Source of the DNA: Nansenia antarctica
Lineage: Eukaryota > Chordata > Actinopteri > Argentiniformes > Microstomatidae
NCBI GenBank assembly: GCA_963989245.1
Contig: OZ022348.1
Location: 75,001 to 139,000 of the forward strand
DNA: 64,000 bases
Reading direction: 5' to 3'
Shown here: positions 1 to 12,347 of the stretch, piece after piece
Position numbering within the stretch: position 1 is the first letter of the stretch
How the letters are laid out: each line of letters begins with the position of its first letter
Made by a program: the position numbers and the translations under genes
Notes under the pieces: model-generated
What the model saw: only the letters and a program-made list of their open reading frames with translations
Databases searched by the model: none
What the model was told of the DNA's origin: nothing

Positions 1-129
1 TATTAACACAATTAATCTCCAAGTGATTGAGAGCAAACCTGAACACTAAATGCTACCAAGTTAAACATGACACCTTTCTGTACATTTTAAAGCAAGTTTT
101 CTTTTTATTTTAATAAGTCGTTTTTAAAT

Positions 130-1150
130 GATAAAAAAGGAAAAGGGCCCTGCGCAAAAGTTTGGAAACCGAGCATCGAAATGCTCAGAAGAACCCACAC
201 AACCCAAAACAAAATTAAGCGTCTGAAGTATGCAAAAGAAAACCTTGAGAAAACTGACGAAACCAAAATGTAACTTTGGCCACAACCAAACAAGACAAGG
301 GATGTTTGGAGAAAAAAGGGTGAAGCATTTGTAGAGAGAAGAACAGCGTGCCAACTGTTCAGCATGGAGGTGGATCCATTATACTGTTAAGCATGGAGGT
401 GGATCCATTATACTGTTAAGCATGGAGGTGGATCCATTATACTGTTAAGCATGGAGGTGGATCCATTATACTGTTAAGCATGGAGGTGGATCCATTATAC
501 TGTTAAGCATGGAGGTGGATCCTTTACGCTTTGGGGTTGTGTAGCAGCTGGGGGAACAGGAAGAATGGATTCAACAAAATATCAAGACATTCTAGAGGCT
601 AATGTTCGAAGGTGAGTGCAGAAATTGAAGTTGAAGAGAGGTTGGGTATTCCAGCAAGACAATGACCCGAAGTATACCTCAAAATCAACCATGAAGTACC
701 TCCAGGAAAGGCGGATGAAGGTTTTGGAACGGCCATCACAGTCCCCAGACTTTAATATTATTGAAAATCTGTGGAGAGATCTCAAACATACCATGCAAGA
801 AGGCCGAAGAATATATCTGAGCTAGAGGTGTTCTGCCAGGAAGAATGGGGAAAAACTAAAACTAGAATTGAAAGAGTCTTAGCTGGCTACAGGAAGCGTT
901 TGCAAGCTGTCTAGCAGACAGAGTTCCCAAACCTTTGCACAAGGCCTTTTTCCTTGTTTTATTATTTTGAAACTGTAAAAAGTAAAAAATAAAAATGTAT
1001 CTTGCTTTGTGATGAAATGTGTTGTTTAACTTTTTGAGGTTGGGTGTCATGTACCATTTTGAGGTTGGGTTTGCTTCTTTTCACTTAGATATTAATTGTA
1101 AAAGGCATTTTGACTAGGAGTGCCCACATGTTTGCACCCCACTGTATATA

Positions 1151-1155
<5 letters not shown>
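130..1155 (+). mobile_element. Decayed Tc1-like DNA transposon
   Basis: The plus strand encodes broken pieces of a Tc1/mariner-family transposase. One piece near 225-290 reads RLKYAKENLEKTDETKM-like, matching the second catalytic-Asp region of the family. The next near 300-345 resembles the family's VWRKKG segment. The open piece at 616-825 carries QQDNDPKYTS, SPDFN and IENLWRDLK, the C-terminal catalytic block. The sequence at about 1110-1150 (GTGCCCACATGTTTGCACCCC) looks like a 3' Tc1 inverted terminal repeat, followed by a TA-rich run as expected for TA target sites. No matching 5' repeat was found. Several frame breaks and an internal 29-bp tandem expansion make the element inactive. Confidence 0.85.
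362..525 (+). repeat. 29-bp tandem repeat inside the Tc1 transposase
   Basis: Five and a half head-to-tail copies of a 29-bp unit (core CATGGAGGTGGATCCATTAT) lie inside the transposase. The unit encodes the KHGGGS segment of Tc1 transposases. Because 29 is not a multiple of three, the expansion shifts the frame on each copy. Confidence 0.9.
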
Positions 1156-1190
<35 letters not shown>

Positions 1191-1264
1191 ATATTTACTG
1201 AAAGATGTTCACTCATTCGTTTTTTAGACTGGGATCTATTCATACAACAAGGGACACAGCAGCA

Positions 1265-1345
1265 CTTTCCCGTTTCCCCCATATTGTCAGGGTCTTTGAG
1301 CCTCGGAAAAGCGCTATACAAATATAATGAATTATTATTATTACT
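1265..1345 (+). repeat. Short L2-like LINE 3' end
   Basis: The stretch ends with GAAAAGCGCTATACAAATATAATGA-like sequence followed by an (ATT)n tail, which is the usual look of fish L2/CR1-group LINE 3' ends. No coding part remains. Confidence 0.45.
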
Positions 1346-1675
1346 GAGGCATTTTGAAGAGAGCGCCTCAGCCAACTTTGGACCCGGAAACACGTCACGA
1401 CTTAACAACCGAATTGAGGCCACTGTAAAATCCATGACTTTTTTACTTACTTACGTTACTTATTATTGTGTTTTGAATGCTGCAATGTTAATATTGAGGA
1501 ACCAAAGCCAAAGAATTTTACTTTTGTACTTAACTTAGTAAGATGTAATAAAAGCGATTCTGATTCTGATGTCTTAAATAAAACACTGAGGTCCAATTAT
1601 TTCAGGGCATGAACTAACTAGTTCTTCGACCATCCATTATTCAATACACACATCTGGTTGTCTTCATTCCAGATC

Positions 1676-2178
1676 AGGCTGTAATGAGTAGGAATGATCA
1701 GAGTGGTGGAGGTGATCAGGCTGTAATGAGTAGGAATGACCAGAGTGGTGGAGGTGATCAGGCTGTAATGAGTAGGAATGACCAGAGTGGTGGAGGTGAT
1801 CAGGCTGTAATGAGTAGGAATGACCAGAGTGGTGGAGGTGATCAGGCTGTAATGAGTAGGAATGACCAGAGTGGTGGAGGTGATCAGGCTGTAATGAGTA
1901 GGAATGACCAGAGTGGTGGAGGTGATCAGGCTGTAATGAGTAGGAATGACCAGAGTGGTGGAGGTGATCAGGCTGTAATGAGTAGGAATGACCAGAGTGG
2001 TGGAGGTGATCAGGCTGTAATGAGTAGGAATGACCAGCGTGGTGGAGGTGATCAGGCTGTAATGAGTAGGAATGACCAGAGTGGTGGAGGTGATCAGGCT
2101 GTAATGAGTAGGAATGACCAGCGTGGTGGAGGTGATCAGGCTGTAATGAGTAGGAATGACCAGAGTGGTGGAGGTGGA
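1676..2178 (+). repeat. 42-bp minisatellite
   Basis: About twelve near-identical 42-bp copies (core GATCAGGCTGTAATGAGTAG). The unit length is a multiple of three, so the array stays open as an artificial 14-residue repeat protein. Nothing upstream indicates that it is translated. Confidence 0.95.
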
Positions 2179-2186
2179 TCAGTAGT

Positions 2187-2290
2187 AGATAGTAGAGGTG
2201 CAGCTTGGTACAATAGTAGAGGTGCAGCTTGGTACAATAGTAGAGGTGCAGCTTGGGTTAATAGTAGAGGTGCAGCTTGGGTTAAAAGCT
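2187..2290 (+). repeat. 24-bp tandem repeat
   Basis: Four copies of a 24-bp unit (AGTAGAGGTGCAGCTTGG core) directly follow the 42-bp array. The two arrays share an AGTAG-rich junction. Confidence 0.9.
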
Positions 2291-2526
2291 TGGAATAAAA
2301 GGCAGTTGTGATGGCAGGTTTCTGAGTGTGTGTAAGCCTGCCTTGCACACAGATAACCGTTCATCTAAAGCAGACTCCTTTTCAACAACGCACTCAAGCA
2401 CCTCAAACGTCTGGGTCTTAGAGAAGCACTATATCAGTTCCATGTATTCATTCATACGCTCAGTCAAGTCTGCATTGCCTGGTCTGTTGTAAGAACAGCA
2501 GTACTTGAATTGAACTACAATGTAAA

Positions 2527-2886
2527 GAAAAGACTAAAAATAAAATGATATATATATGTGTGTATATAAAAGACTAAAAATAAAATGATATATATATGTG
2601 TGTATATAAAAGACTAAAAATAAAATGATATATGTATGTGTGTATATAAAAGACTAAAAATAAAATGATATATGTATGTGTGTATATAAAAGACTAAAAA
2701 TAAAATGATATATGTATGTGTGTATATAAAAGACTAAAAATAAAATTATATATGTATGTGTGTATATAAAAGACTAAAAATAAAATGATATATGTATGTG
2801 TGTATATAAAAGACTAAAAATAAAATGATATATGTATGTGTGTATATAAAAGACTAAAAATAAAATGATATATGTATGTTTGTATA
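2527..2886 (+). repeat. 40-bp AT-rich minisatellite
   Basis: Nine copies of a 40-bp unit that starts AAAAGACTAAAAATAAAATG and ends in a TATATGTATGTGTG-like run. Copies differ at only one or two positions, indicating recent expansion. Confidence 0.95.
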
Positions 2887-3081
2887 AACATACACAGTCT
2901 GTATATGAAGTAGGCCTAGTCATTGAATGGCCCTCCAACTCTCTCCTGCGGCATCCTAATTCTCTACGTGTGGACTCGTCACTCTCCTATGGGAATTCAA
3001 AAGGAACATCACAACTGTTCACTTCCGGAAGAAGAGTAGAGAGAATTGGGACAAGTCTCTTTTCTCCCTCTTCTCTCTCTC

Positions 3082-3158
3082 CTTATCTCTCCCTCCCTCC
3101 CTCCCTCCCTCCCTCCCTCTCTCCCTCCCTCCCTCCCTCCCTCCCTCTCTCCCTCTCA
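3082..3158 (+). repeat. (CCCT)n microsatellite at an XRCC1 splice donor
   Basis: An almost pure CCCT/CTCT run ends directly beside the donor of XRCC1 exon 10. On the gene strand, the intron therefore begins GTGAGAGGGAGAGAGGG and continues as (GGGA)n. Confidence 0.95.
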
Positions 3159-3159
3159 C

Positions 3160-6100
3160 CGTTTGAAGGGGATCTTCTGCCTCCTCTTATGACTGTCCAG
3201 TACCCACTCTTTCCGGACGATGGCTCCACCTGCTCCCTTCACTTGGCTGTACTTTGGTGTGTTGGCAAAGGCACAACTGTAGGAGGATAGACACACAAAG
3301 CACACACACACACAGTCAACTGTAGGAGGATAGACACACAAAGCACACACACACACAGTCAACTGTAGGAGGATAGACACACACAGCACACACACACACA
3401 GTCAGTGGCCATACAACAGGGAAGCCAGATCACCCTAACCCTAAGTAGGATGAGAAGACATGGATTAGGGGCTTTCAGGAACACTTATAGCTTATACTTA
3501 TCTCTTATTTATTATCATTATTATTTGTAGCCATCTCTTCAGGCTACACCTTAACTGTCCCTCCTGAGACCTCTACATCCCCTCTACACTTTTCCTGCTA
3601 TGACTGATGTATAGATGTTTCACTTACTTAGTCAAATGTATTTGTTGTAAGTCGCTTTGGATAAAGGCGTCTGCTAAATGCCCAAAATGTTCTATAATGT
3701 AGTTACACTAGTATTGCTTTTACAAGAGATGGAGCTGAGCATACGTTGGCTCTCAAAGTCGGTAAAGCGGTGCTATATGCAGTTTCCAGTTAACCGGTTT
3801 CCCAAGTCAACATCACCATCTGAGTGCTACTGAAACTTCAGATTATGATGACCTATACCCCCTTTCCACCAACGCAAACCAGTTATAGTATTGGGCTGGT
3901 GCCATTTCACAGACGGTTCAACTTGCTACGTTTCTAAGAACCGGTTTGCTTTTAGAGAGTCATGTCATTATGTCACTGTATACGTGTGCTTTCCAGCAGT
4001 GCACCAACTTCAAGCACAACAATATTTATGCGTATTTGTGCTGTTTGTTGTGACTGCTATGGACGGCGATTCCGTTCAAGAAGAAAGGTGATACCAAACA
4101 CGGTTTGGTTATTATTATTAACACTGACCATAAGATGTTAATGTTAGCCTTTGTTGTCGACTACGCTGGTATAGATCACATTGCAGTTAAACAAATCCAA
4201 TAAATTAACGACACACTGATTTCTTGGTTAGTCACGATAATCCCGCCCCCAGCCCCTGATGTAAGCGATTCTTTATTGTAGAGCAGCCAAGCGCTGGTGT
4301 CACTCTGGAACCAGTTTTCCTGGCCGAGAGCCGTTTCTTTTTGCTGTCGAAACGCGAAGGACCACGTTCGACATTAGGCACCGGTTCCGAACCGGCCCTC
4401 AAACTGCCTTGGTGAAAAAGGGGTAACAGATCTCTGTCTCACATGTTAGGGTTAGGGTAACCCACATGTTACTCACATAAGATGTGTGGCGTCGGGGGTC
4501 CAGTCTGGGCGGTACTTGGCCCCCATGGCCAAAGCCTTGTCCCTCAGGTCCCCTCTGAAGGGGTTCTGGAAGCCGCTCAGTACGAACACCACGCCCTCCA
4601 TGACCTTGTTGAGAGGGACCGACTCAGCGCTCTGGGCCTTCTGGGCTTTGGCTTTGGGTTCCGGTTTTGTCTGGTTCTCCTTCTTCCTGTCATGGGTCTT
4701 CTGGGCTGAGGGGGCTGAGAGGTGGTGTGGGAAATGATGCATTTACTACAAAGTTGTTTTTAATATCTTGGATTTTATTCAGACACGCATAGATGAACAA
4801 AGGTGAGAGTGTGTACGGATTAGATTAGATTAGATTAGATTAGATTCAACTTTATTGTCATTGCAAAGTACAAGTACCAACAAAATGCAGTATAGCATCT
4901 AACCAGAAGTGCAAATAGTGATATAAAAACATGATATAAAAACATGACCATGATAGTGCTAGGTACAGTAATGACTAGGCAGGTGTGTGTATGTGATGGT
5001 GAGTGTGAGTAGGGTCTTCCTCACCTTTGGCAGTGCTGGGGCTGGGGGTGTTAGCTGTGCTGGGTTTAGCTTTAGGTTTGGGGGTGGCAGCGTTTCCTTC
5101 AGGGGAGCCCATTGGACTGGGTTTCTTAGAGGGGGGAGGAGCAGGGGCAGATTGGCGCTCTTTGCTGAACTCAAACTTCCTCTTAACTGGTGCCTTAGAC
5201 AGAGGGAGGGATGGGAGGTAAATACAGGGTTCCCACACCTTCTGAAACATCAAATTCAAGCACCTTTCAAGGACTTTCAAGACTCAATTTCCTCAAATTC
5301 AAGGACCCAACACGGCCTAGTTTGAGACAGAACTAGTTGACGAGCTAAGTATTTTTTTTTTAAATATATCTATACATTTTTTTAGAGAGAGAGAGAGAGA
5401 GAGGGGAATTCAAGCACTTTCAATGACCCATGTCTATTTTCAAAAACTTTTAAGACCTTGATTTCTTTTTCTCAAATTCACAAACTTTCAAGGATTTCAG
5501 GGACCCGTGGGAACCCTGTAAATAACTTGCTATTTTCGGTCCGGTAGATAGAATCATATCGAACATCTTTTTTATTGAAATGTAGTTATTTTCTAAATTA
5601 AATTTGAAAAGATTTTCAAAGTTTACCCCAAAATAAAGGACTAGTTCCAAAAAAAACCTGGAATACATAAAAGCTGCCTGTTTCAACCAACACAAGAACA
5701 GATAAATGAGTGATCTCTCCATTCCTCTGGCATGAACGAGTTATCCATCTCAGGCCACTGGAACAATGTGTATGGTAGCAGAAGATAAGACATTATTTTG
5801 CTCTGTCATAACGATCAAAGCATTAAATATAGGGACTGCCAAGAGTGGTAGACGACCACGACTATATGTAGTTTGTACTGTATTATGGCCTAGTAGGCTG
5901 CACTCCCTTGGGAGTACATAATCAAATAGCGTAAGATAGTGTCTATCTTGGCTGGTCACGGTAAGTCATTGCCCTTACCTGTGGTGAGGTAGAGCTGGTG
6001 GAGGTGGTGGGGGTGGTGGTGGAGGAGGGTTACCTGTGGTGAGGTAGAGCGTGCGGAGGAGGTGGCGGAGGAGGTGGTGGTGGAGGAGGTGGGGGTGGAG

Positions 6101-9100
6101 GAGGGTTGGCTGGACGCAGAGGCAGACCCAGACTGCAGGGCAGCAGCCGCATAGCTCAGCTTCTCACTCTGTGGAGAGACTAGGGGGGGGAGAGAGGTTA
6201 TAGACTGTGGGAGGAGAGAGAGAGAATGGAGGTTATAGACTGTGAGAGGAGAGAGAGAGGATGGAGGTTATAGACTGGGGGAGGAGAGAGAGAGGATGGA
6301 GGTTATAGACTGTTAGAGGAGAGAGAGAGGATGGAGGTTATAGACTGTGAGAGGAGAGAGAGAGGATGGAGGTTATAGACTGGGGGAGGAGAGAGAGAGG
6401 ATGGAGGTTATAGACTGTGAGAGGAGAGAGAGAGGATGGAGGTTATAGACTGTGAGAGGAGAGAGAGAGGATGGAGGTTATAGACTGTGAGAGGAGAGAG
6501 AGAGGATGGAGGTTATAGACTGTGAGAGGAGGAGAGAGGATGGAGGTTATAGACTGTGAGAGGAGGAGAGAGAGAGGATGGAGGTTATAGACTGGGGGAG
6601 GAGAGAGAGAGGATGGAGGTTATAGACTGTGAGAGGAGAGAGAGAGGATGGAGGTTATAGACTGTGAGAGGAGAGAGAGAGGATGGAGGTTATAGACTGT
6701 GGGAGGAGAGAGAGAGGATGGAGGTTACAGACTGTGAGAGGAGAGAGAGAGGATGGAGGTTATAGACTGTGAGAGGAGAGAGAGGATGGAGGTTATAGAC
6801 TGTGAGAGGAGAGAGAGAGGATGGAGGTTACAGACTGTGAGAGGAGAGAGAGAGGATGGAGGTTATAGACTGGGGGAGGAGAGAGAGAGGATGGAGGTTA
6901 TAGACTGTGAGAGGAGAGAGAGAGGATGGAGGTTATAGACTGGGGGAGGAGAGAGAGAGGATGGAGGTTATAGACTGGGGGAGGAGAGAGAGAGGATGGA
7001 GGTTATAGACTGGGGGAGGAGAGAGAGAGGATGGAGGTTATAGACTGAGGGAGGAGAGAGAGAGGATGGAGGTTATAGACTGTGAGAGGAGAGAGAGAGG
7101 ATGGAGGTTATAGACTGTGAGAGGAGAGAGAGAGGATGGAGGTTATAGACTGGGGGAGGAGAGAGAGAGGATGGAGGTTATAGACTGGGGGAGGAGAGAG
7201 AGAGGATGGAGGTTATAGACTGTGAGAGGAGAGAGAGAGGATGGAGGTTATAGACTGGGGGAGGAGAGAGAGAGGATGGAGGTTATAGACTGTGAGAGGA
7301 GAGAGAGGATGGAGGTTATAGACTGTGAGAGGAGAGAGAGAGGATGGAGGTTATAGACTGTGAGAGGAGAGAGAGAGGATGGAGGTTATAGACTGTGAGA
7401 GGAGAGAGAGGATGGAGGTTATAGACTGTGAGAGGAGAGAGAGAGGATGGAGGTTATAGACTGTGAGAGGAGAGAGAGAGGATGGAGGTTATAGACTGTG
7501 AGAGGAGAGAGAGAGGATGGAGGTTATAGACTGTGAGAGGAGGAGAGAGAGAGGATGGAGGTTATAGACTGTGAGAGGAGAGAGAGAGGATGGAGGTTAT
7601 AGACTGTGAGAGGAGAGAGAGAGGATGGAGGTTATAGACTGGGGGAGGAGAGAGAGAGGATGGAGGTTATAGACTGTGAGAGGAGAGAGAGGATGGAGGT
7701 TATAGACTGTGAGAGGAGAGAGAGGATGGAGGTTATAGACTGTGAGAGGAGAGAGGATGGAGGTTATAGATTGAGGGAGGAGAGAGAGAGGATGGAGGTT
7801 ATAGACTGGGGGAGGAGAGAGAGAGGATGGAGGTTATAGACTGTGAGAGGAGAGAGAGAGGATGGAGGTTATAGACTGTGGGAGGAGAGAGAGAGGATGG
7901 AGGTTATAGACTGGGGGAGGAGAGAGAGAGGATGGAGGTTATAGACTGTGAGAGGAGAGAGAGAGGATGGAGGTTATAGACTGTGAGAGGAGAGAGTGAG
8001 GATGGAGGTTATAGACTGTGAGAGGAGAGAGAGAGGATGGAGGTTATAGACTGTGAGAGGAGAGAGAGAGGATGGAGGTTATAGACTGTGAGAGGAGAGA
8101 GGATGGAGGTTATAGATTGAGGGAGGAGAGAGAGGATGGAGGTTATATAAAAGTACAAATATACAGTATATAAATCACACAGAATATGGAAATAGTGTTT
8201 CAAAGAATACCTGTTCATATACCATAAGACATTCCATTTAATTAATACAAATGTGTACAATGTCCTTCAGTCTGAGAAAGGCAATTTCAAATTAAATATG
8301 TTATTATTATTATTGTTAGTATTATTATTGTTATTGTTATTATTATTGTTGTTATTATCATTATTATTAGACTAGTGCAGCATACCTACCCCTGGTTGGG
8401 CTGGGTTTAGATGAGCTGGGTTTAGATGTACCTACCCGTGGGAGCAGGTTTAGATGAGCTGGGTTTAGATGTACCTACCCGTGGGAGCAGGTTTAGATGA
8501 GCTGGGTTTAGATGTACCTACCCGTGGGAGCAGGTTTAGATGAGCTCTCCCTGCTGAAGAAGAGGCTGCCGGGCTGCAGGCTGGGGCTGGTGGAGGACGG
8601 CTCCTCCTTCACACGGAACTGGCCCAGCTTAGTCAGCTTCTGTCAGGGGAGAAGAGACAGATTCTGTCAGGGGGGTAAGAGACAGATTCTGTCAGGGGGG
8701 GAAGAGACAGTTTCTGTCAGGGGGGGAAGAGACAGATTCTGTCAGGGGGGTAAGAGACAGATTCTGTCAGGGGGGGAAGAGACAGTTTCTGTCAGGGGGG
8801 GAAGAGACAGATTCTGTCAGGGGGGTAAGAGACAGATTCTGTCAGGGGGGGAAGAGACAGATTCTGTCAGGGGAGAAGAGACAGATTCTGTCAGGGGGGG
8901 AAGAGACAGATTCTGTCAGGGGAGAAGAGACAGATTCTGTCAGGGGGGGAAGAGACAGATTCTGTCGGGGGAGAAGAGACAGATTCTGTCAGGGGGGGAA
9001 GAGACAGATTCTGTCGGGGGGGAAGAGACCGTTAAACTGGCCCAGCTTAGTCAACTTCTGTCAGGGGAGAAGAGACAGTTTCTGTCAGGGGGTTAAGAGA

Positions 9101-12100
9101 CAGTTTCTGTCAGGGGGAGAAGAGACAGATTGAGTGGAGAGGGAGGGACGTTAGAAAATTACAGGACAGTATCCATGACGACCATATTACTCAGGTATGA
9201 ATTAAGCCGATAGTTTACTCCAAAATCAAAATACTGTATTTTGGGCAATTGTTTCCTGACTTTAAACTAAAGTTGCGTAAGTCCCCATCCCACACCATCT
9301 ACTGTCAGCTACAAAGTCTGAAATAAATCTATAAAAATGACTAAGTTAGAGTGTGCCTTTATTGCCCATTCCACTGGAAAAGAGGCATATAGCTGGAAGG
9401 ACCAGCAGAACAGATGGTGTGGGACGTGGACTCACCTCAACTTCTCATAGTCAAACCCCTTAAGAGGAAAGTTGCCTTCATCTGACTAACTTTTGACTTT
9501 GGTGTTGAGCTTTAAAGGTTAGTTACCATAGTTACCTGGCCTTCTAGTCTGGTAGTTACCATAGTTACCTGGCCTTCTAGTCTTCAAAGGTTAGTTACCT
9601 GGCCTTCTCCTGCAGCGGGGAACCAGATGATGATGGCGGAGGTGACGATGGACTCAATGATGGCCGTGTAGAAGTTCACCAGCGTGGTCTTAAGAAGGTG
9701 GAATTTCCTGAGCTGCCTCAGGAAAAACAGTCACAAAAAAGGCCCAGAAGAGACTGTTTTTCCTGAGGCAGCTCAGGAAATTCCACCTTCCTAAGACCAC
9801 GCTGGTGAACTTCTACACGGCCATCATTGAGTCCATCGTCACCTCCGCCATCATCATCTGGTTCCCCGCTGCAGCGGCCAAGGACAAGGCCAAGCTGCAG
9901 CGGGTGATACGCTCGGCGGAGAGGGTGATTGGCTGCCCTTTGCCCCCCCTTGAGGCCCTGTTTAAAAGTAGGGCTTTGGGGAGGGCCAGGAAGATCATGG
10001 CTGACCCCGCACACCCAGGACACGGTCTCTTCGCCCCGCTCCCCTCAGGCAGGAGGGTGCGGTCCCTAAAAACTGTGAAGGCCCGACATACAAACAGCTT
10101 TTTCCCCACAGCCATCCGGCTCCTAAATGCCGCTGGGCCCCCCCCCCCCTGACCTGACCCCTAGCTATCTACCCTCCCTCCACCCCCACCCAGAGAGCTT
10201 TGCACTGTCTGGATATGAACACTTGAACACTTGATCTCTGCACTTTATATTTATATTAATTATGACTCTTGCACTTTGATGTTGGTTGCACTGTCTTGTC
10301 CTGTCTTGCACCTGTCCTGCGGTAAACCGTGCTCCATGGTACCAAACCAAATTCCTAACATGTTTACATGTCATGGCAATAAAAGTCTTCTGATTCTGAT
10401 TCTGATTCTGATTCTGATCTGATTCTAGTCTTCAAAGGTTAGTTACCTGGCCTTCTAGTCTGGTAGTTACCATAGTTACCTGGCCTTCTAGTCTTAAAAG
10501 TAACATAACAAGAAAAAGAGGCCAAAGGTCATGGCTGAGCCCTTCTTACCGGCGGTGTCGTGGGCGCAGGATCATTTTTGTCTGGTGGCGAATGGAACTT
10601 CACAACGGCCACTCCATACGCTATGCTCTGGAGGGGGGAGGACAAGGAGAATATTTAACTGACTGTCATTTATTTCCATCATCAGTATTGATCGATTTGT
10701 ATAGAGCACGATATACAAAAGGGTTGTTCAGTTCTCATACGGGTGAAAAGCGTTAAACTGAAAAACACAACTAGATCCTGTCGGTTGGAAAGTTAGGTCA
10801 TGTTCTCACATGAAAATCTGAATCATGACCGGGAGCAAGTGGTGAGATTGCAACATTGTTGCATAAATTATTTCTCTGATTCACGTTCTCACAGCCCTTT
10901 ATGTAAACAAAGTAACATACGCAATCGAAGCAACAGACGTGGTAGTTGATTGGTCCGAAAAATTAAAAATTGCCCGTTCGTCCCGCTCTTATCCAGATCA
11001 ACACGCATAATTTAATAATAAATAATTTTGCCATTTAGCAGACGCTTTTATCCAAAGCGACTTACAATTACGAATTACAGGGACATTCCCCCTGGAGTAA
11101 CTGAGGGCTAAGTGCCTTACCCAAGGGCACACTAGTAGTGGTGTGGCTTCAGGCGGGATTTGAACTCACAACCTTCCGATCCCAAGTCCAACTCACTATC
11201 CACTAGACCACCACTACCCCCGACCACCACTAGCATGCGCTGTTGTTTTCCTGTGGACAGCCTCGATGCGTCGTTTCTAATCGGAGCGAAACCACCCGTT
11301 TCAAGCGGAGCATACATCGGTTGCTCCGGGAGTGACTTCGAATGCGCGTTCTCACAGCTCCAAACGACGCAGAGCAAAGCTAATTTTATCCTAAACTCTA
11401 ATTCCAAGTGAAGCAAATGTTCTAGAGAGAACACACCCTTAGGTCAGGTGTAGTGCTGAGGCACAAATGTGTACATTTCAAGCCTGCAAACTGCGACACT
11501 TTAAATGAATGTGCAATAACACTATGTGCAATATGACAACCCTAGGGTACATAAGGTTGCAGAGAATAGGACATGTTAGAATAGGTATAGCATAGCATAG
11601 AGTACAGCACAGTGTTTTATTTGTATAGTATAGTATTGTGGATAGTGTACATAGCCTTTATTTATGTAAACCAGCTCCTTTCCCTTCTTGTTTTTTAGTT
11701 TTTTTCTTTCCTAGCACCAGGGGAGCCCCCCCTCCCAAATTTCGTTGTTTGGTACCTGTACTATATCAATGACAATAAAGACCATTCATTCATTCATTCA
11801 TTCATTCATTCATTCATTCATTCATTCATTAGAGACCCTATTTTTCTTACGAAAAAAGACTGTTTTGTGAAGATGAGTATGTGGGATGGATGTACTACTT
11901 TTCACATAACTTCATAACAAATCGCCTATTTTGCTTTGATTTATGTAGCATCACTTTGACCTACAGAAAAGCTTCCAGTAGGCTACAGGCCTACAGCAGC
12001 ACTCTCCCAGAGTAGAGAGAGATACTCACCTTGCTGTACGGCTGGCTGCAGACAATCTTCACCCGGTCCCACTTCTCCTGGGCCTGAGCCTTCACCAGCT

Positions 12101-12251
12101 GGTTGGGTCCAAAGAAACGCACCCGGTTGGTGTTGGTGCCATTGCGGCTCTCCGTTGGGGACATAAAGGAAGATGTAACTAGCAGGACCTGGATGAGACA
12201 AAATCAGCGAGTTATGGTAGGGTTAGCCTAACCCTAACCCTATGGCCACTC

Positions 12252-12347
<96 letters not shown>

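Noticed and set aside
1684..2298. A 204-residue ORF with 14-residue repeats (MSRNDQSGGGDQAV)
   Set aside because: It is a pure 42-bp minisatellite; copies are identical at silent positions too, and no promoter, splice or homology evidence supports translation.
2900..3080. A further XRCC1 exon downstream of exon 10
   Set aside because: No in-frame acidic linker or BRCT2 sequence and no suitable acceptor on the minus strand. The remaining exons must lie outside the window.
8512..9096. A 194-residue ORF with RFCQGGKRQILSGG-type repeats
   Set aside because: Antisense reading of XRCC1 exon 6 and its acceptor array.
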